NCBI RefSeq assembly: GCF_020520425.1
Contig: NC_079492.1
Location: 69,307,671 to 69,371,670 of the forward strand
Reading direction: 5' to 3'
DNA: 64,000 bases
Origin: Spinacia oleracea
Lineage: Eukaryota > Streptophyta > Magnoliopsida > Caryophyllales > Amaranthaceae
The translations under genes and the position numbers were made by a program. A model generated the notes under the pieces. The model had not been told where the DNA came from and did no database searches. It was given only the letters and a program-made list of their open reading frames with translations. Of this stretch, positions 1-10,340 are shown piece after piece; position 1 is the first letter of the stretch, and each line of letters begins with the position of its first letter.

Positions 1-911
1 AAAGTCAAAGTGGTTAGTTTTCTGAGAACCGTGACACACCTCTCAAGGGTGCGTCGTAATGTGTACCTTTTCGATGATTTAACTGCTTTCCTCGCCCTTT
101 TTATGAACTGTTAAACTAACCTAATCTGATTGTTCTATCACGCCTAACAAATATGATATTTTTGGGAAATCGGATTATCATGCTAGGTCCCTTAATGCTA
201 TTTAAATCAGATAATCACGATCGAATTAGTATTATATGTTGCATATTGCTAAAATCAACTCAGATTAGTTTAATAGTCAACGCATGTCCCTTCAATTATT
301 TATGCTGAGCTAGTAAGGATATCCTGCCTCTAGAGTTATCGACGAGCGAAGTACTCCTCTCGGTAGTTACAGTCCCCCGAACCCTCAATCTCTACCTTGC
401 GGGTGTATGTTGAGAGATCCCCACACCAGGGATCACAAGGGAATCTACGGCCGTCGTGGTCAAACATAATTGCACTCCTTTTATGTCACGATAACCGGGT
501 TTTGTCAGTTTTTCTCATTGTCGTTAAAAACTGAATGTCGACTCCTATATTACTAGTCAATTGGGTGTATACTCACAGGAAATCCGATTACACTTGATTG
601 AATAAAAAGAATCGTCACACCCACGAGGGACGAGGTCACGCATTAGCCTCGCGCTTTTTCGACCCCCTCAGAGTATGAGAACCATATGAAGGATGAAAAT
701 AAAGCAGATTTGTTATGTCTATGGTGGGGGTTTCAGATCCTCCAACCATTGTGAATCACGAAAATCAATTTGGATTTTATGCCAAAAACAATTTTCAAAA
801 AAATTAATGTTTTAGAAGCAAAAATCTATTTGGGGAAAAGTGATTCTGAAAATTTGGAGGAATTGATTTTGAATGAAGCTAGGCTTCTCTCTCTTCCCAG
901 AATTTAGAGCC
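1..911. other. Unassigned non-coding DNA, probable retroelement debris
   Basis: No credible gene is visible. The stretch at about 600-665, with a CACGAGGGACGAGG block followed by a CCTCGCGC block, and the TGTCGACTCC at about 537 look like plant gypsy LTR sequence. I cannot define LTR ends or a target-site duplication. The last about 75 bases before 911 resemble a copia leader in reverse orientation, consistent with the primer-binding site beside it. Confidence 0.3.
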
Positions 912-914
912 AAA

Positions 915-926
915 GCTCTGATACCA
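915..926 (-). other. Copia primer-binding site, remnant element
   Basis: On the minus strand these bases read TGGTATCAGAGC, the classic plant Ty1/copia primer-binding site complementary to the 3' end of initiator tRNA-Met. The adjoining plus-strand sequence from 927 starts TGAAGACAAAATG, so a minus-oriented copia 5' LTR should lie to the right from 927. Its far end (somewhere before about 1300) could not be fixed. No coding sequence of that element was recognised. Confidence 0.6.
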
Positions 927-1304
927 TGAAGACAAAATGTCAGAAAGCAATTATATGGAGAAGGAAGAAGCGCTCATTCTCATTGATTGAGTGGAATTGT
1001 GCCACACATCATCATATATATATACTGGAGTACAGACTAATGAACAGAAAAGACAAAATTAGGAAAGAAACAATGATTAATTGTTTTACGGAAATACTAA
1101 GGTGCAATGCAGTGCACTGTAATACTAAGAGAAGAGCAGAAAAATAAATGTAGATTCCTTATCAAGACGACGTAGAAACACTTTGAGATTTATTCATTAT
1201 AGGGTGATTTGTAACAATCTACCTAATACTGTATTATTTTGTCAACGAGGTTTGCAATTTTGATCTTTTTTGTACTTAGTAATTTGATTGGTAGATACTG
1301 ATAG
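927..1304 (-). repeat. Probable copia LTR remnant (minus orientation)
   Basis: The region adjoins a copia-type primer-binding site, contains an AT-rich TATATATATA tract near 1015, and has no believable ORF (one 73-codon ORF has no recognisable features). The right border is a guess. It may be a truncated LTR. Confidence 0.3.
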
Positions 1305-1445
1305 ATTATGTAAATTATTCAGTAAATATTCCCTTGTAAAAGAAAAATTATTTTCAGTAGTTTATTATTGAGTTGTAACCGGGTATTTATAGGTAATTAT
1401 TATAAGAAATATACAAGGGAATATTTACTGAATAATTTACATAAT
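1305..1445. repeat. Perfect 34-nt inverted repeat (hairpin)
   Basis: Arm 1 (1305-1338) and arm 2 (1412-1445) are perfect reverse complements separated by a 73-nt spacer. A further partial copy of the outer arm sequence follows at about 1451-1472. The loop contains a TATTTATA box. It could be a tiny foldback element, or LTR sequence from the neighbouring copia remnant. No TSD was identified. Confidence 0.7.
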
Positions 1446-4400
1446 AACCTTAGATTATTTACATAATCTATGAGATACATATGGTCCCTCGAGTGATGGG
1501 ATTTTCACTCTTCTGTTTAAGGAGCTTACCCTTGTGTGATAACTTGTTACGTACTAAGGCGGTAATGCTAACACATAGCTAGTGCTTGGATTGTACGAAA
1601 CTAAACCCTATTTGCTTAATCTCGGCTCTCAGCGAAGAACCCGTTACGGCATTGATTTTAATAAGCGTATAATCTACTGTTAATAGAGATAATTAATGGA
1701 TTGAATAAGCAAATGGTGGAGTAGGTGCAAGAAAACAACAAAAGCAATGATACTAATCAATGTTTACTAAAACATATCTAAGAAGATAAAAAAAAGATCC
1801 TATAAAGTAGAAACAGATAGAGCATTACTTGAAGCAGATAAGGCACTGAAAAGATGATCAAATACGTACACTACGATTGCCACGAACTCGAACAAAGTAG
1901 GCCAAGTTAACATCATTGTGTTCACTATAATAAATATAACTATCACTCTCCATTGCGATTTCAAGCTCAAACTGCGACACAGCTTCACCGGAAGTGCTAT
2001 TTTAATGGCGGCATGGACCAACGAGGACTATTAATAATACCAACTTTAATTTGATTTTTGCAGTGGTAGGCCACTCTTTAATCTTCATCTTCCTTCAAAG
2101 TTTCCTTCAAAGTTTCCTAATGATTAAAAATGTACGAAATATCTTCAATTATACACTTCCGACTTTTGCAACATCCCAAAAGTTGGATTAAGGGAAACCT
2201 TCCTACATCATTTTTTATCTGCCCATATTTTCTTGGAGCCAAACAGCCAATTAGAGGCCTTAGCTAATATTACACTATGTATCAACGTGAGAGCAGATTC
2301 CACTGCTCACCCGGGTGTAAAATGAAACACTCTTATATTCTTCATATTTGAGGTTGGATAGATAGGATGATTCTAGGGGATCAACGAATCTTGCCGACCT
2401 CAGTTACTATAAGCACTTAAAAACATAACTGCTTTTTTTTTGTGGCATCACCATCACAAAATATCCAAAGTAATACCACAAACTAGTTTATCTAAAGCAT
2501 TCTTCATATTTTTTAGTGCTTAAATTATTGTAATTATCCCATGGAAAAGATGAATATATACAAACAGAATAGGTTAAAGAAAGTAAAGTGAACACAAAGC
2601 ATGCTGTAGCTCAACCAGAGACCTCCTACAGTCCTACTCCACTTACCAACCTTGATGTAAGTTAAGCTTCAACTCCTAAACTTTGAGTTCGAGTACCTAC
2701 ATAAAGCGAAGAAGAATTAAAAGAAAATAAATATGTTCTAACCTTGAGTTCATAATATTGTTTGATCATACTATGAAGATTCTGCAGAAATTTTGAGATC
2801 TTTAATTTTTTACTGCATATTCCTGCATCGACACAATTTCAGGATCATACGTAATCAGATCAACTGAAACCGAGTAACATGGTTACAAGTTACACATTTT
2901 TTCACATCTGTAAATTCTATTTAATGTTAAATTGGAAACAAAATAACTGATGTAAATGAGTTTCAAAACCAAATCTAATGCCTCTGCACATTATAGATTA
3001 TAGCAGCTGATTGACCAAAATTTGTACAATGGAATATGATACAGAGTTGAAGAAGGCTTAACTATTTACATAACAGGGAATATCTTAACTATTTACTCAT
3101 TTGGTTACAAAGGACCTGCTCGGCAGAGGGGGAAATAAGGACGATGGAAGCCCAAAATAAGTACAGGAGTCTGGGTGTATTTTCTAGTGATAGGCGAGAA
3201 GTCATATGTGTAGCTGCACTGGCCAAACATGAAAAAGATTTAAGTATTCTACCTTGTATTGAATAAGGCTAGTGATATCAATTTAGGAATACATGACAAA
3301 ATCAAGCGCCAATTAGTTTAATTAATTAATGTTCGATTTAGCAAAACATTCCCAGTTTTAGCTCTTTAAATGCAATTCTATAAGGAGTATCATTTCCTTT
3401 GAATAATTACAGAACGTGTACAAGATAAGGTGGAATTTCTGTCATTTCGAGTTACTGATTGGATAATATAGTCAATGCTTTGCCACTTGATACTAAAGAC
3501 AATTTTGCAACTATAAAAGGAAAAAAAAAATAACAAACATTTTACCCAGAAATATTCAGATCAAGTGCACATCAATCAAAAGTGTGAATATAATGATACT
3601 TACAAGTATTAAAAGGCCGTCCACCAAGAGTAATTTAACCAGGTGATACGGATAAACATGAGAATTTCACATCACATTCTTACCTGAAAGTCCTGAAGTG
3701 AACATATCTTTTGATGGGATGTCAAAGCATTATGCATATTCAGATAAGAAGATTCCTTAAAAATAATGATAATGAGAGGATATGCATCATGGCAAGTTGG
3801 CAACAATGTCAACAATGAATACAATTAGTCACCATCTTGTTACCTGATAACGGCGAAACATTTTTGTAAAGAAGGTTCTTCTCCACTCGAAACAGCAGTT
3901 GTATCTGTGATATAGCAATAAGTATAAATTAGATCTGTATTAAGGAACAGTAAACTCTTATCACATATAGGAACTATGAGACTAACTGGTTATATATAAT
4001 GCAGTAAGACTTTGATATAAATTGTTTCGTAATAAGCTACTTTAATTGCTGAATTGCCACTGATAAGGCTACAACAGTTCCAGCTGCAGAAATCTGTATT
4101 AACGAAGATAAGTTCTTATACAGATTAGATAAACGTAACTTGCATTGCAGCTAGTTATATGTAGTACTGCTCTTTCTACTTCGTTAATCAAAGTTGCTCT
4201 GAATTGAAAGATGTAACCACAATCTGCAAAGTGAAAATGTTAAGAGATCTAGCACATGAAACATAAATGTGCTTATAAAACAAGATTTATGTTCTGCCAC
4301 TGATCTCTGAAGTAAGACATATTTTCCAAGGCAGTAGTACCAGAATTTGTGTCCATCTTCTGATATGAAGATTTAAATGGAGACCTTTACCTGACATTTC

Positions 4401-4452
4401 AAACATGTTTGTTGCATAGAAGAAAATCCCTTAAATTCCTCGGAACTGTTGG
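1446..4452. other. AT-rich non-coding DNA downstream of the PPR gene
   Basis: No long ORF, RNA gene or repeat family is recognised. On the minus strand a few short segments look like exons flanked by AG and GT, the clearest at 3844-3904. They could be 3'-UTR exons of the PPR transcript or remains of another gene. The evidence is too weak for a gene model. Confidence 0.35.
3844..3904 (-). other. Candidate minus-strand exon
   Basis: On the minus strand this 61-nt segment is preceded by TATATCACAG and followed by GTAACA, which fits acceptor and donor sites. One frame is open throughout. A similar donor follows CTTTCAG at about 3684. There are no homology clues, and chance splice-like sites are common. 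Confidence 0.2.
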
Positions 4453-5016
4453 AAAAACATTAATCTGACAACTATCTGGCAACTGTGCGCGCATTGGCAC
4501 CGGAGGACTCTAAGTTTGACTTAATAAAGAGTAATAAAAAACATTAATCTGACAACTATCTGGCAACTGTGCGCGCATTGGCACCGGAGGACTCTAAGTT
4601 TGACTTAATAAAGAGTAATAACGCAAAGGATAACAGAAGTTTCAACTTAAGAGCAAGTTTACTTATAAGGAACCTTTATATACTTGTATACATCCCAAGG
4701 GCTGTGTATATATCCCACAAAGTCCCGTAAGCATAAGTAGTTCAGCCCAAATGAACATTCATGCAGGGAAAATGATAATAAATTTGACCACTCAGAAGTT
4801 CAGAATATATGACCTTTCCTTTCGCTTCTATGTTTCTATCCAAACACACCGATAATGTGAAACCTGAAGCCAGATCAAAATACAATAATGAACAAGCTAA
4901 CAACAATAGAAAAAACCAATGCATGAAATATTCAATAAATTAGAACCTAGCTAAGTAGCCAACTATCTAACCTCTAACTGAAACTAAAAACACCATGATT
5001 TCCTTGAATTCACATT
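4408..5016. repeat. Dispersed local duplication, copy 1
   Basis: The sequence from TTTGTTGCATAGAAG (4408) to the TTCAGAATATATG block (about 4810) recurs in diverged form at 5298-5625, including TACTTGTATACATCC and CCGTAAGCATAAG. The block at 4922-4990 (GAAATATTCAATAAATTAG to CTAACTGAAACT) recurs at about 6728-6800. No gene is supported here. Confidence 0.6.
4453..4620. repeat. 84-bp direct tandem duplication
   Basis: Units 4453-4536 and 4537-4620 appear identical. Each contains CAACTGTGCGCGCATTGGCA and ends in GAGTAATA. A diverged relative of the same sequence lies at about 5350-5440. The perfect match points to a recent duplication. Confidence 0.9.
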
Positions 5017-5285
5017 GTTTGGAAAAGAGGAAATGGAGAGAAAGGAAGGCAAGTTCCCTTGTTTTGATAGAAGGTTGGGGGAAGGAAGGGGAGGGAGAGG
5101 GATCCATTCTCTTTCCCTCTTTAATAAACACCATCCTGCCTAAATTGCAGAGATTTGGAGGGAAAATGAAGCTTACCTCCCTCTCCCTCTCCCCCTCCCC
5201 TCCCCTCCCTTTCTTTCCCCTTCCCTCTCATTCCTTCTCCTTCCCTTCCCTTCCCTTTCTTTCCCTTATACCTTCCTATCCAAAC
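5017..5285. mobile_element. Candidate foldback MITE with polypurine/polypyrimidine arms
   Basis: The left end (GTTTGGAAAAGAGGAAA) and the reverse complement of the right end (GTTTGGATAGGAAGG) form imperfect terminal inverted repeats. The left arm is purine-rich (AGGAAGG runs) and the right arm is the matching pyrimidine run (about 5175-5270), so it can fold into a long hairpin. Long ORFs on both strands here are products of base bias. The superfamily is uncertain, with hAT-like suspected. Confidence 0.5.
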
Positions 5286-5297
5286 ACTGAAAAGATC

Positions 5298-5656
5298 TTG
5301 CTTGCATAGAAACAAATCCCCTTTATACCTCGGAAGAGTCGGAATTGTTGGAAGACCATTAATCAGACTCTTATAGTTCTATCTGGGACCTCTACAACGC
5401 ACTGGCACTGGAGTCTTGTAGGTTTGATTTAATAAGGAGCAGAGAGAAGTTTCTATTAAGTTTAAGTTTGTTCGCAATGGCCTCTTAATACTTGTATACA
5501 TCCTAATGACCCTGTATATCCAAGAAGTCCCCGTAAGCATAAGAAGTTCAGCCTAAATAAACATTCATGTAGAGAATATGATAATACATTTTGGACCGCT
5601 CTAGTTCAGAATATATAGTGCCAGTATATCATTCAAAATTGGCAAACACTAATCTT
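5298..5656. repeat. Dispersed local duplication, copy 2
   Basis: A diverged copy of 4408-4830. Shared blocks include TTGCATAGAA, TTGGAAGACCATTAATC, TACTTGTATACATCC and CCCGTAAGCATAAG. It lies between two MITE-like insertions. No coding potential is seen. Confidence 0.55.
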
Positions 5657-5661
5657 CCTAA

Positions 5662-6272
5662 GGGTGAGTTTATCCCCAGACTCACCTCCAATCTTCAGAC
5701 TCTGCCACATCAGTATTCCACTAACTTTTTCATTATCCAGACTCACACAAAACTCACCCTATTTTTACACATTATCCCCAGACTCACCTAAGACTCATCT
5801 AACTCTTAAAATAATATTTTAGTTATATATATTTTTTTTGGGTACATTTTCTAAATAATATTGAAATTATGTTTTCTTATATACAAACAAAGTAATTTAT
5901 AGTTCGAGAAAAAAATGAAAAATAAAACAGAAAATGTTAATTTCGAAATTGACATATATTCCGTACAAATTAGAAACAATAATACAACATATTAAATTCA
6001 AAAGATCTAGAACATAAATTTAAAGGCAAATGAAACAAAATAATACATAAACAATCAATAATTTAGTTGGGTGAAATAAGATAAATTAAGTTTGATGATG
6101 TGGCATGATTTGATTGGAGGAAGAAAAAAGTGGAGTCTTAAATGAGTCTTGAGTGAGTCTTGGATTTTCAAACTCACTTCAAGACTTGGTGTAGTCTCTT
6201 ACCACATTATCCCAAGACTTACTCTTGAGACTCACCTCAAGACTCCCTTCAAGACTAGGGATAAACTCACCC
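5662..6272. mobile_element. Tourist/PIF-Harbinger-like MITE
   Basis: The two ends are perfect 15-nt terminal inverted repeats, GGGTGAGTTTATCCC at 5662 and its reverse complement ending at 6272. They are flanked by TAA on both sides (5659-5661 and 6273-6275), the 3-bp target duplication typical of PIF/Harbinger. The 611-bp body is AT-rich, and repeated GACTCACCT/GACTCA motifs near both ends extend the inverted repeat. No transposase is encoded. Confidence 0.85.
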
Positions 6273-6275
6273 TAA

Positions 6276-7126
6276 AGGCATTGCAGAGCTCGTGACAAAG
6301 AGTATTGTTTATCACACAACTATTACAACATCATATATTAGGATGAGAAAGGGTGCAAACAGGAAAAAGAGTGAGGAACAAAAGCATCGACAATGGACAA
6401 CCAACAAATAAACAACAAACCAGAGATAAATAAAGAAGAGAGAAAGAGCTATACCAAAGGAGTAGTCTCAGATACGAAGACTGAACAACAGCAATTCCAG
6501 GGAAGAGTCAATTCTAATCAATTTATGGCTGAAAACTAGATCCTGCTGGAATTTCTCCATCATACAAAAAGAAAAAACGATGATCTTTTAAATAACTTAT
6601 AATGAAGTATGAAATTTGAATCTAAATCTTACAAAAATAATGAACAAGCTCTCTACCATTTTCTTATTCTAAAACTGGTTCCTTGTACCATTTGTCTTGT
6701 GGTAGCAACAATATCTACAATCAATGAATGAAATATTCAACAAATTACGGAGTAGCACCTAGTCAAGTATCCAACTAAGCTAACCCCTAACTGAAACTGA
6801 TAACTCCCCTAATTTCCTTGAATTGATGCTAAATGCTAACATATCCCTAATTGATGTCTGAATTAAAAGCAGAACTGCAAAGAAGTATGTATAAAGACAA
6901 TTTGCCAGTTATATTTGTATACATTCGGATCACCCTGCAGATATACAAAGGCACAGAAAAGCTTGCCTTCCTTGAATCAAGCAAGTTGCCCTCCTTCACA
7001 ACATTTCTTGTAGTATATGTAGAACACAGTTGTGTGAAATATAATACTAAAGACAACGAAAGGTACCACTGAATAACCTGATTTAAGTGTAACCTTTCCC
7101 AATTATGAAAATGTGATTTACCATAA
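6276..7126. other. 3' flank / likely 3' UTR of the PPR gene
   Basis: Non-coding and AT-rich. The block at about 6728-6800 is a diverged copy of 4922-4990. The 121-residue minus-strand ORF ending at 6847 is an overlapping frame of the PPR 3' end. No other gene is supported. Confidence 0.4.
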
Positions 7127-9397
7127 TCACCAATAATCGCCACAAGAACATTCTCCGTCTTTAAAATGATGAAATCGATTAGTGTCCCTGACAAAAATTT
7201 CTCGCCCTTCAATGCCGGAAATAAATTTTATAACTGCATGGCAATCACCGCATATTCTAAGGTTCTTAATTACATGTAGAGGAAACCCTGCAGGCGTATT
7301 TAAGAGCCCAAAAGCTACAGCCAACTTCTCACTATGTCCACATAACATCTGCTCCTTGTCCTGCTCCTCTACATCTTGTAGCACATAATCAATTTTAGGA
7401 TCCAAACCTGCCTTCTTCATCTCTTTGCCGAGAGTTTCCAACTTTCTATTGATTTGGGCCATCTGGGGATGTGTTCTATCCCCTGCTAGAAGCATGTGAA
7501 CTTTGTTCTTGATCTCAATCCAACTGCATCCAGGGTTTTTCTTCAAGCCTGTCTCCTTCATCAAATTCCTCACCCTATTAACATCAACCCACATGCTTTT
7601 TGAAGCATAAATGTTCGATAAAAGGACATAGTTACCAGGATTTCTAGGTTCCAACTTAAAAAGCCTCTCAGAAGCTATTTCACCTAGCTGTAAATTTTTG
7701 TAGGTTCTACAAGAACTTAGCAGAGCTCCCCAAACACAAGCATCTGGCTCCATGGGCATTTCTTTAATCAATGAATAAGCTTCTTCAAGCTTTCCAACAC
7801 GACTTAGGAGGCTCACCATACAAGCATAATGCTCCGTTCTAGCTTCAACACCATACTCCTTATACATACTATTGAAATAACGCCAGCCCTCATCAACAAG
7901 GCCTTTCTGGTTACATGCAGATAGCAAACAAGTAAAGGTTACAGAGTTTGGCTTTTGCCCACTCTTGAGCATCAAATCAAACATCTCCAAGGCTTCTTTG
8001 TCCTGTCCATGCATAGCATATCCACCAATAATTGCATTCCAACTTACTGGGTTTCTGGTAGGCATTGCATCAAAACAAAGCTTAGAATGACTGATTTTAC
8101 CACACTTTGCATACATGTCTGTGAGAGCACTTCCAACAAAAACATCATTCACAATTTGCCTCCGTATAGAGTAGCAATGTGCTGCTTTCCCATGCATTAA
8201 TGCTGCAGTATTGCCACAGGCTGGTAACAAGCAAGGGATGGTAACAGCATTGGGCACCACACCAGCAAGCTGCATCTCTGCGAAAAGCTCTAAAGCCTCA
8301 ACATCTTTTCCATTTTGGGAACAACAGGCAATCATTGATGTCCAAGAAACAACATTTAAGTCCATCCCTTGTTCTCTCATTTGGCTAAACATTACAAGTC
8401 CATCATTGACAAGACCATTGCGAGAAAGCGCAGAAACTAAGGCATTGCATGCGCCTATTTCCATACAGCCCATCTCATGAAACACTTGTTTCATCTCTGA
8501 GACGCAAGCATACTTACCATACATATCAATAAGGGAACTAACAACCCATTTGTCACACGCAAAACCCCTCTTGATCACATAACCATGAACTTGAACTCCT
8601 GCATGTAAAACATCCAAGTCTGCTATTGCAGCTAAAACACTGGAAAAACTACTTCCATCCGGTTGACAACCTCGTAAATGCATATCAAGAAACACATAAA
8701 TAGCCTCCAAATACCTTCCACTTTGATTAAACCCTGCTATCAAACCATTCCAAGACACCAAATTGGGCTCCAACCCCAACTTTCCCATATCATTAGTAAG
8801 CCTTTTCGCCATACCCACGTCACCGTTTCGAGCATAACCAGCAATAATAGCACTGTAAGTGACAACATCTGGTTCAGGAATTCCGTCGAGCACCTTGTGT
8901 GCAATACCTAACCGACGACATTTTACATACATATGAACTAACGAAGACTGCACCACAACATCCGATGAACACCCGGATACTTGTGCAAGTCCATGAACCT
9001 GCCTGCCAAGCCGGAAAGCCGAAAGCCCGGCACATGCTTTCGCTACAGCAGGCAGAAGATAACTGTCAAGAACTACACCTTCAGATAACATCTTCCTAAA
9101 CAAATCTACAACATTGCCAAAAAGGTTGAATTTTGAAAAGGCATTGATAATAATAGAGAAAGATGACGAACTGGGTTCGTCGAGTGAGTTGAGAAAGATC
9201 GAAGCTTCGGAGAAACATCGATGATTTGCGTACAAAGATAGTAGCTTGGAAGAGAGAGAATGGTCGATGAGAAGGCCAGTTTTGACGATGTGGGCATGAA
9301 GTTGACGAGTACGAGCAGGCGAGAAGGATGCTAAGTTGATAATGGAGGGGGTTTCCAAGGTTGCTCTGCTCATCTGGAAAACTGATTTGCTTGCCAT
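7127..9397 (-). CDS. PPR protein, PLS class with E and DYW domains
   Basis: An intact, intronless 756-residue ORF starting at the ATG at 9395-9397. After a Ser/Thr-rich N-terminus suited to organelle targeting come about a dozen PPR motifs (for example VVTYSAIIAGYARNGDV, LVSWNGLIAGFNQSGR, VSWNAIIGGYAMHGQ). An E/E+ region and a C-terminal DYW domain follow. The zinc-binding deaminase-like signature is present: HSE at about 688-690, CGDC at 716-719, and the terminal tripeptide DYW. Proteins of this class bind organelle transcripts and take part in C-to-U RNA editing or processing. From memory it most resembles the Arabidopsis At1g20230 type, but orthology is untested. No inactivating change is seen. 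It is the only intact host gene in the window. Confidence 0.95.
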   Translation of the reverse strand: MASKSVFQMSRATLETPSIINLASFSPARTRQLHAHIVKTGLLIDHSLSSKLLSLYANHRCFSEASIFLNSLDEPSSSSFSIIINAFSKFNLFGNVVDLFRKMLSEGVVLDSYLLPAVAKACAGLSAFRLGRQVHGLAQVSGCSSDVVVQSSLVHMYVKCRRLGIAHKVLDGIPEPDVVTYSAIIAGYARNGDVGMAKRLTNDMGKLGLEPNLVSWNGLIAGFNQSGRYLEAIYVFLDMHLRGCQPDGSSFSSVLAAIADLDVLHAGVQVHGYVIKRGFACDKWVVSSLIDMYGKYACVSEMKQVFHEMGCMEIGACNALVSALSRNGLVNDGLVMFSQMREQGMDLNVVSWTSMIACCSQNGKDVEALELFAEMQLAGVVPNAVTIPCLLPACGNTAALMHGKAAHCYSIRRQIVNDVFVGSALTDMYAKCGKISHSKLCFDAMPTRNPVSWNAIIGGYAMHGQDKEALEMFDLMLKSGQKPNSVTFTCLLSACNQKGLVDEGWRYFNSMYKEYGVEARTEHYACMVSLLSRVGKLEEAYSLIKEMPMEPDACVWGALLSSCRTYKNLQLGEIASERLFKLEPRNPGNYVLLSNIYASKSMWVDVNRVRNLMKETGLKKNPGCSWIEIKNKVHMLLAGDRTHPQMAQINRKLETLGKEMKKAGLDPKIDYVLQDVEEQDKEQMLCGHSEKLAVAFGLLNTPAGFPLHVIKNLRICGDCHAVIKFISGIEGREIFVRDTNRFHHFKDGECSCGDYW

Positions 9398-9529
9398 GGC
9401 AATATTACTTACAATTTTTTTTGCTGATCATTTGAAAAATATTAAGAACTAGCAGTAGATTTAAACTCGTGTGATGCATGTATATTTTCATAACATGAAT
9501 TAACTAGATTTTGTATGACCAAGTGTTTC
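9398..9529. other. 5' flank of the PPR gene
   Basis: A short upstream region between the PPR start codon and retroelement debris. It is AT-rich, with no clear TATA box that I would commit to. The retroelement fragment begins only about 130 bp upstream of the ATG, so the promoter must be compact or include repeat-derived sequence. Confidence 0.3.
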
Positions 9530-9749
9530 GAGTATGGAACCAATTGTGCAGTTTTTTGAGTTTGTGTTTGGATTATGGAGTTGTATTTAGAAATTGAATT
9601 TTGTACCAAGTTATTGGATGAAACGGTCTTGGGATTGGATTTTGGATATTTGGTCAACTCGGACTTTCGCTCGGAGTTGCACCAACCTTAAAACTAGGTT
9701 AATGGTTTCGTCATCGGTCTTAAGGGGAGACACAAATTTGGTGTCTACA
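9530..9749 (-). repeat. Diverged fragment of the E-type (Tat/Ogre-like) LTR
   Basis: Read on the minus strand, 9749 leftward begins TGTAGACACCAAATTTGTGT. It then follows, with many mismatches, the first about 220 bases of the E LTRs at 24691 and 58834 (shared GACACAAAT, GTTGCACCAACC and TGTACCAAG-type blocks). It is an old truncated LTR end on the opposite strand from E. The inner border is approximate. Confidence 0.65.
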
Positions 9750-9974
9750 CACATGCATGAAGCATATGCTCAAGTGTGTGAAGGGTACTCTCAGTTTGTC
9801 CATATGTGGCTGGATGTGTAACGTCACGACCTCTAATTCAAGTAATTAAGCAGTGAAATTAACCTAATTTTGCCGGGACATTACTGTCGTAACTCCCTCT
9901 TGGGGATTATAAGGCGGACATCATAATAACAACTTTAAACTTTCACATTATAATAATTATCTGAACAAAGTACC
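9750..9974. other. Unassigned, retroelement-like sequence
   Basis: Contains a GTAACGTCACGACC start and a TTGCCGGGACATTACTGTCG block that resemble plant LTR sequence, but no ends, TSD or coding sequence could be defined. Confidence 0.25.
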
Positions 9975-9977
9975 TTA

Positions 9978-10313
9978 GAGCATCAATTAGGGGGCGAGAC
10001 TCTTATTTTGGTGACTCTTAGTCTCTCTCCTATTCCACATAAGCTTTAACTTCAAATAAGAGTCCCTCCCAAAAATTGTGGAAATACACTAACTCTTACC
10101 ACTAACTCTTATTCTCTCTTACCTTCTTATTTTATTTTATTTTCAAGCAAAAAAAGTTGACATGACACTAGCTCTTCTTTGTTGGAGCTAGCTCTTATTT
10201 CAGAATTTTCTCTTACACACTCTAATTAAGAGTCCCCCATTTCTTATCTAAGAGCTAGCTCTTAATTTCTCTCTCTCCTTAAGAGACACCTAAGAGTCTC
10301 CCTATTGTTGCTC
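9978..10313. mobile_element. Tourist/PIF-Harbinger-like MITE
   Basis: The left end GAGCATCAATTAGGGGGCGA and the reverse complement of the right end (GAGCAACAATAGGGAGAC) form imperfect inverted repeats. They extend inward through GACTCTTA on one side and TAAGAGTC on the other. TTA flanks both sides (9975-9977, 10314-10316), as expected for PIF/Harbinger. The 336-bp body is rich in CTCTTA/TAAGAG motifs. It lies between LTR debris and the truncated end of copia A. Confidence 0.85.
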
Positions 10314-10340
10314 TTACATTACTTACTAGAGAGTCTTTAC

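Noticed and set aside
1..700. Complete LTR retrotransposon at the window start
   Set aside because: Only suggestive LTR-like motifs. No pair of LTRs, primer site or target duplication could be assigned to it.
4995..5309. 104-codon plus-strand and 64-codon minus-strand ORFs
   Set aside because: Low-complexity Ser/Pro/Leu or Gly/Glu/Lys runs from polypyrimidine/polypurine arms of a foldback element.
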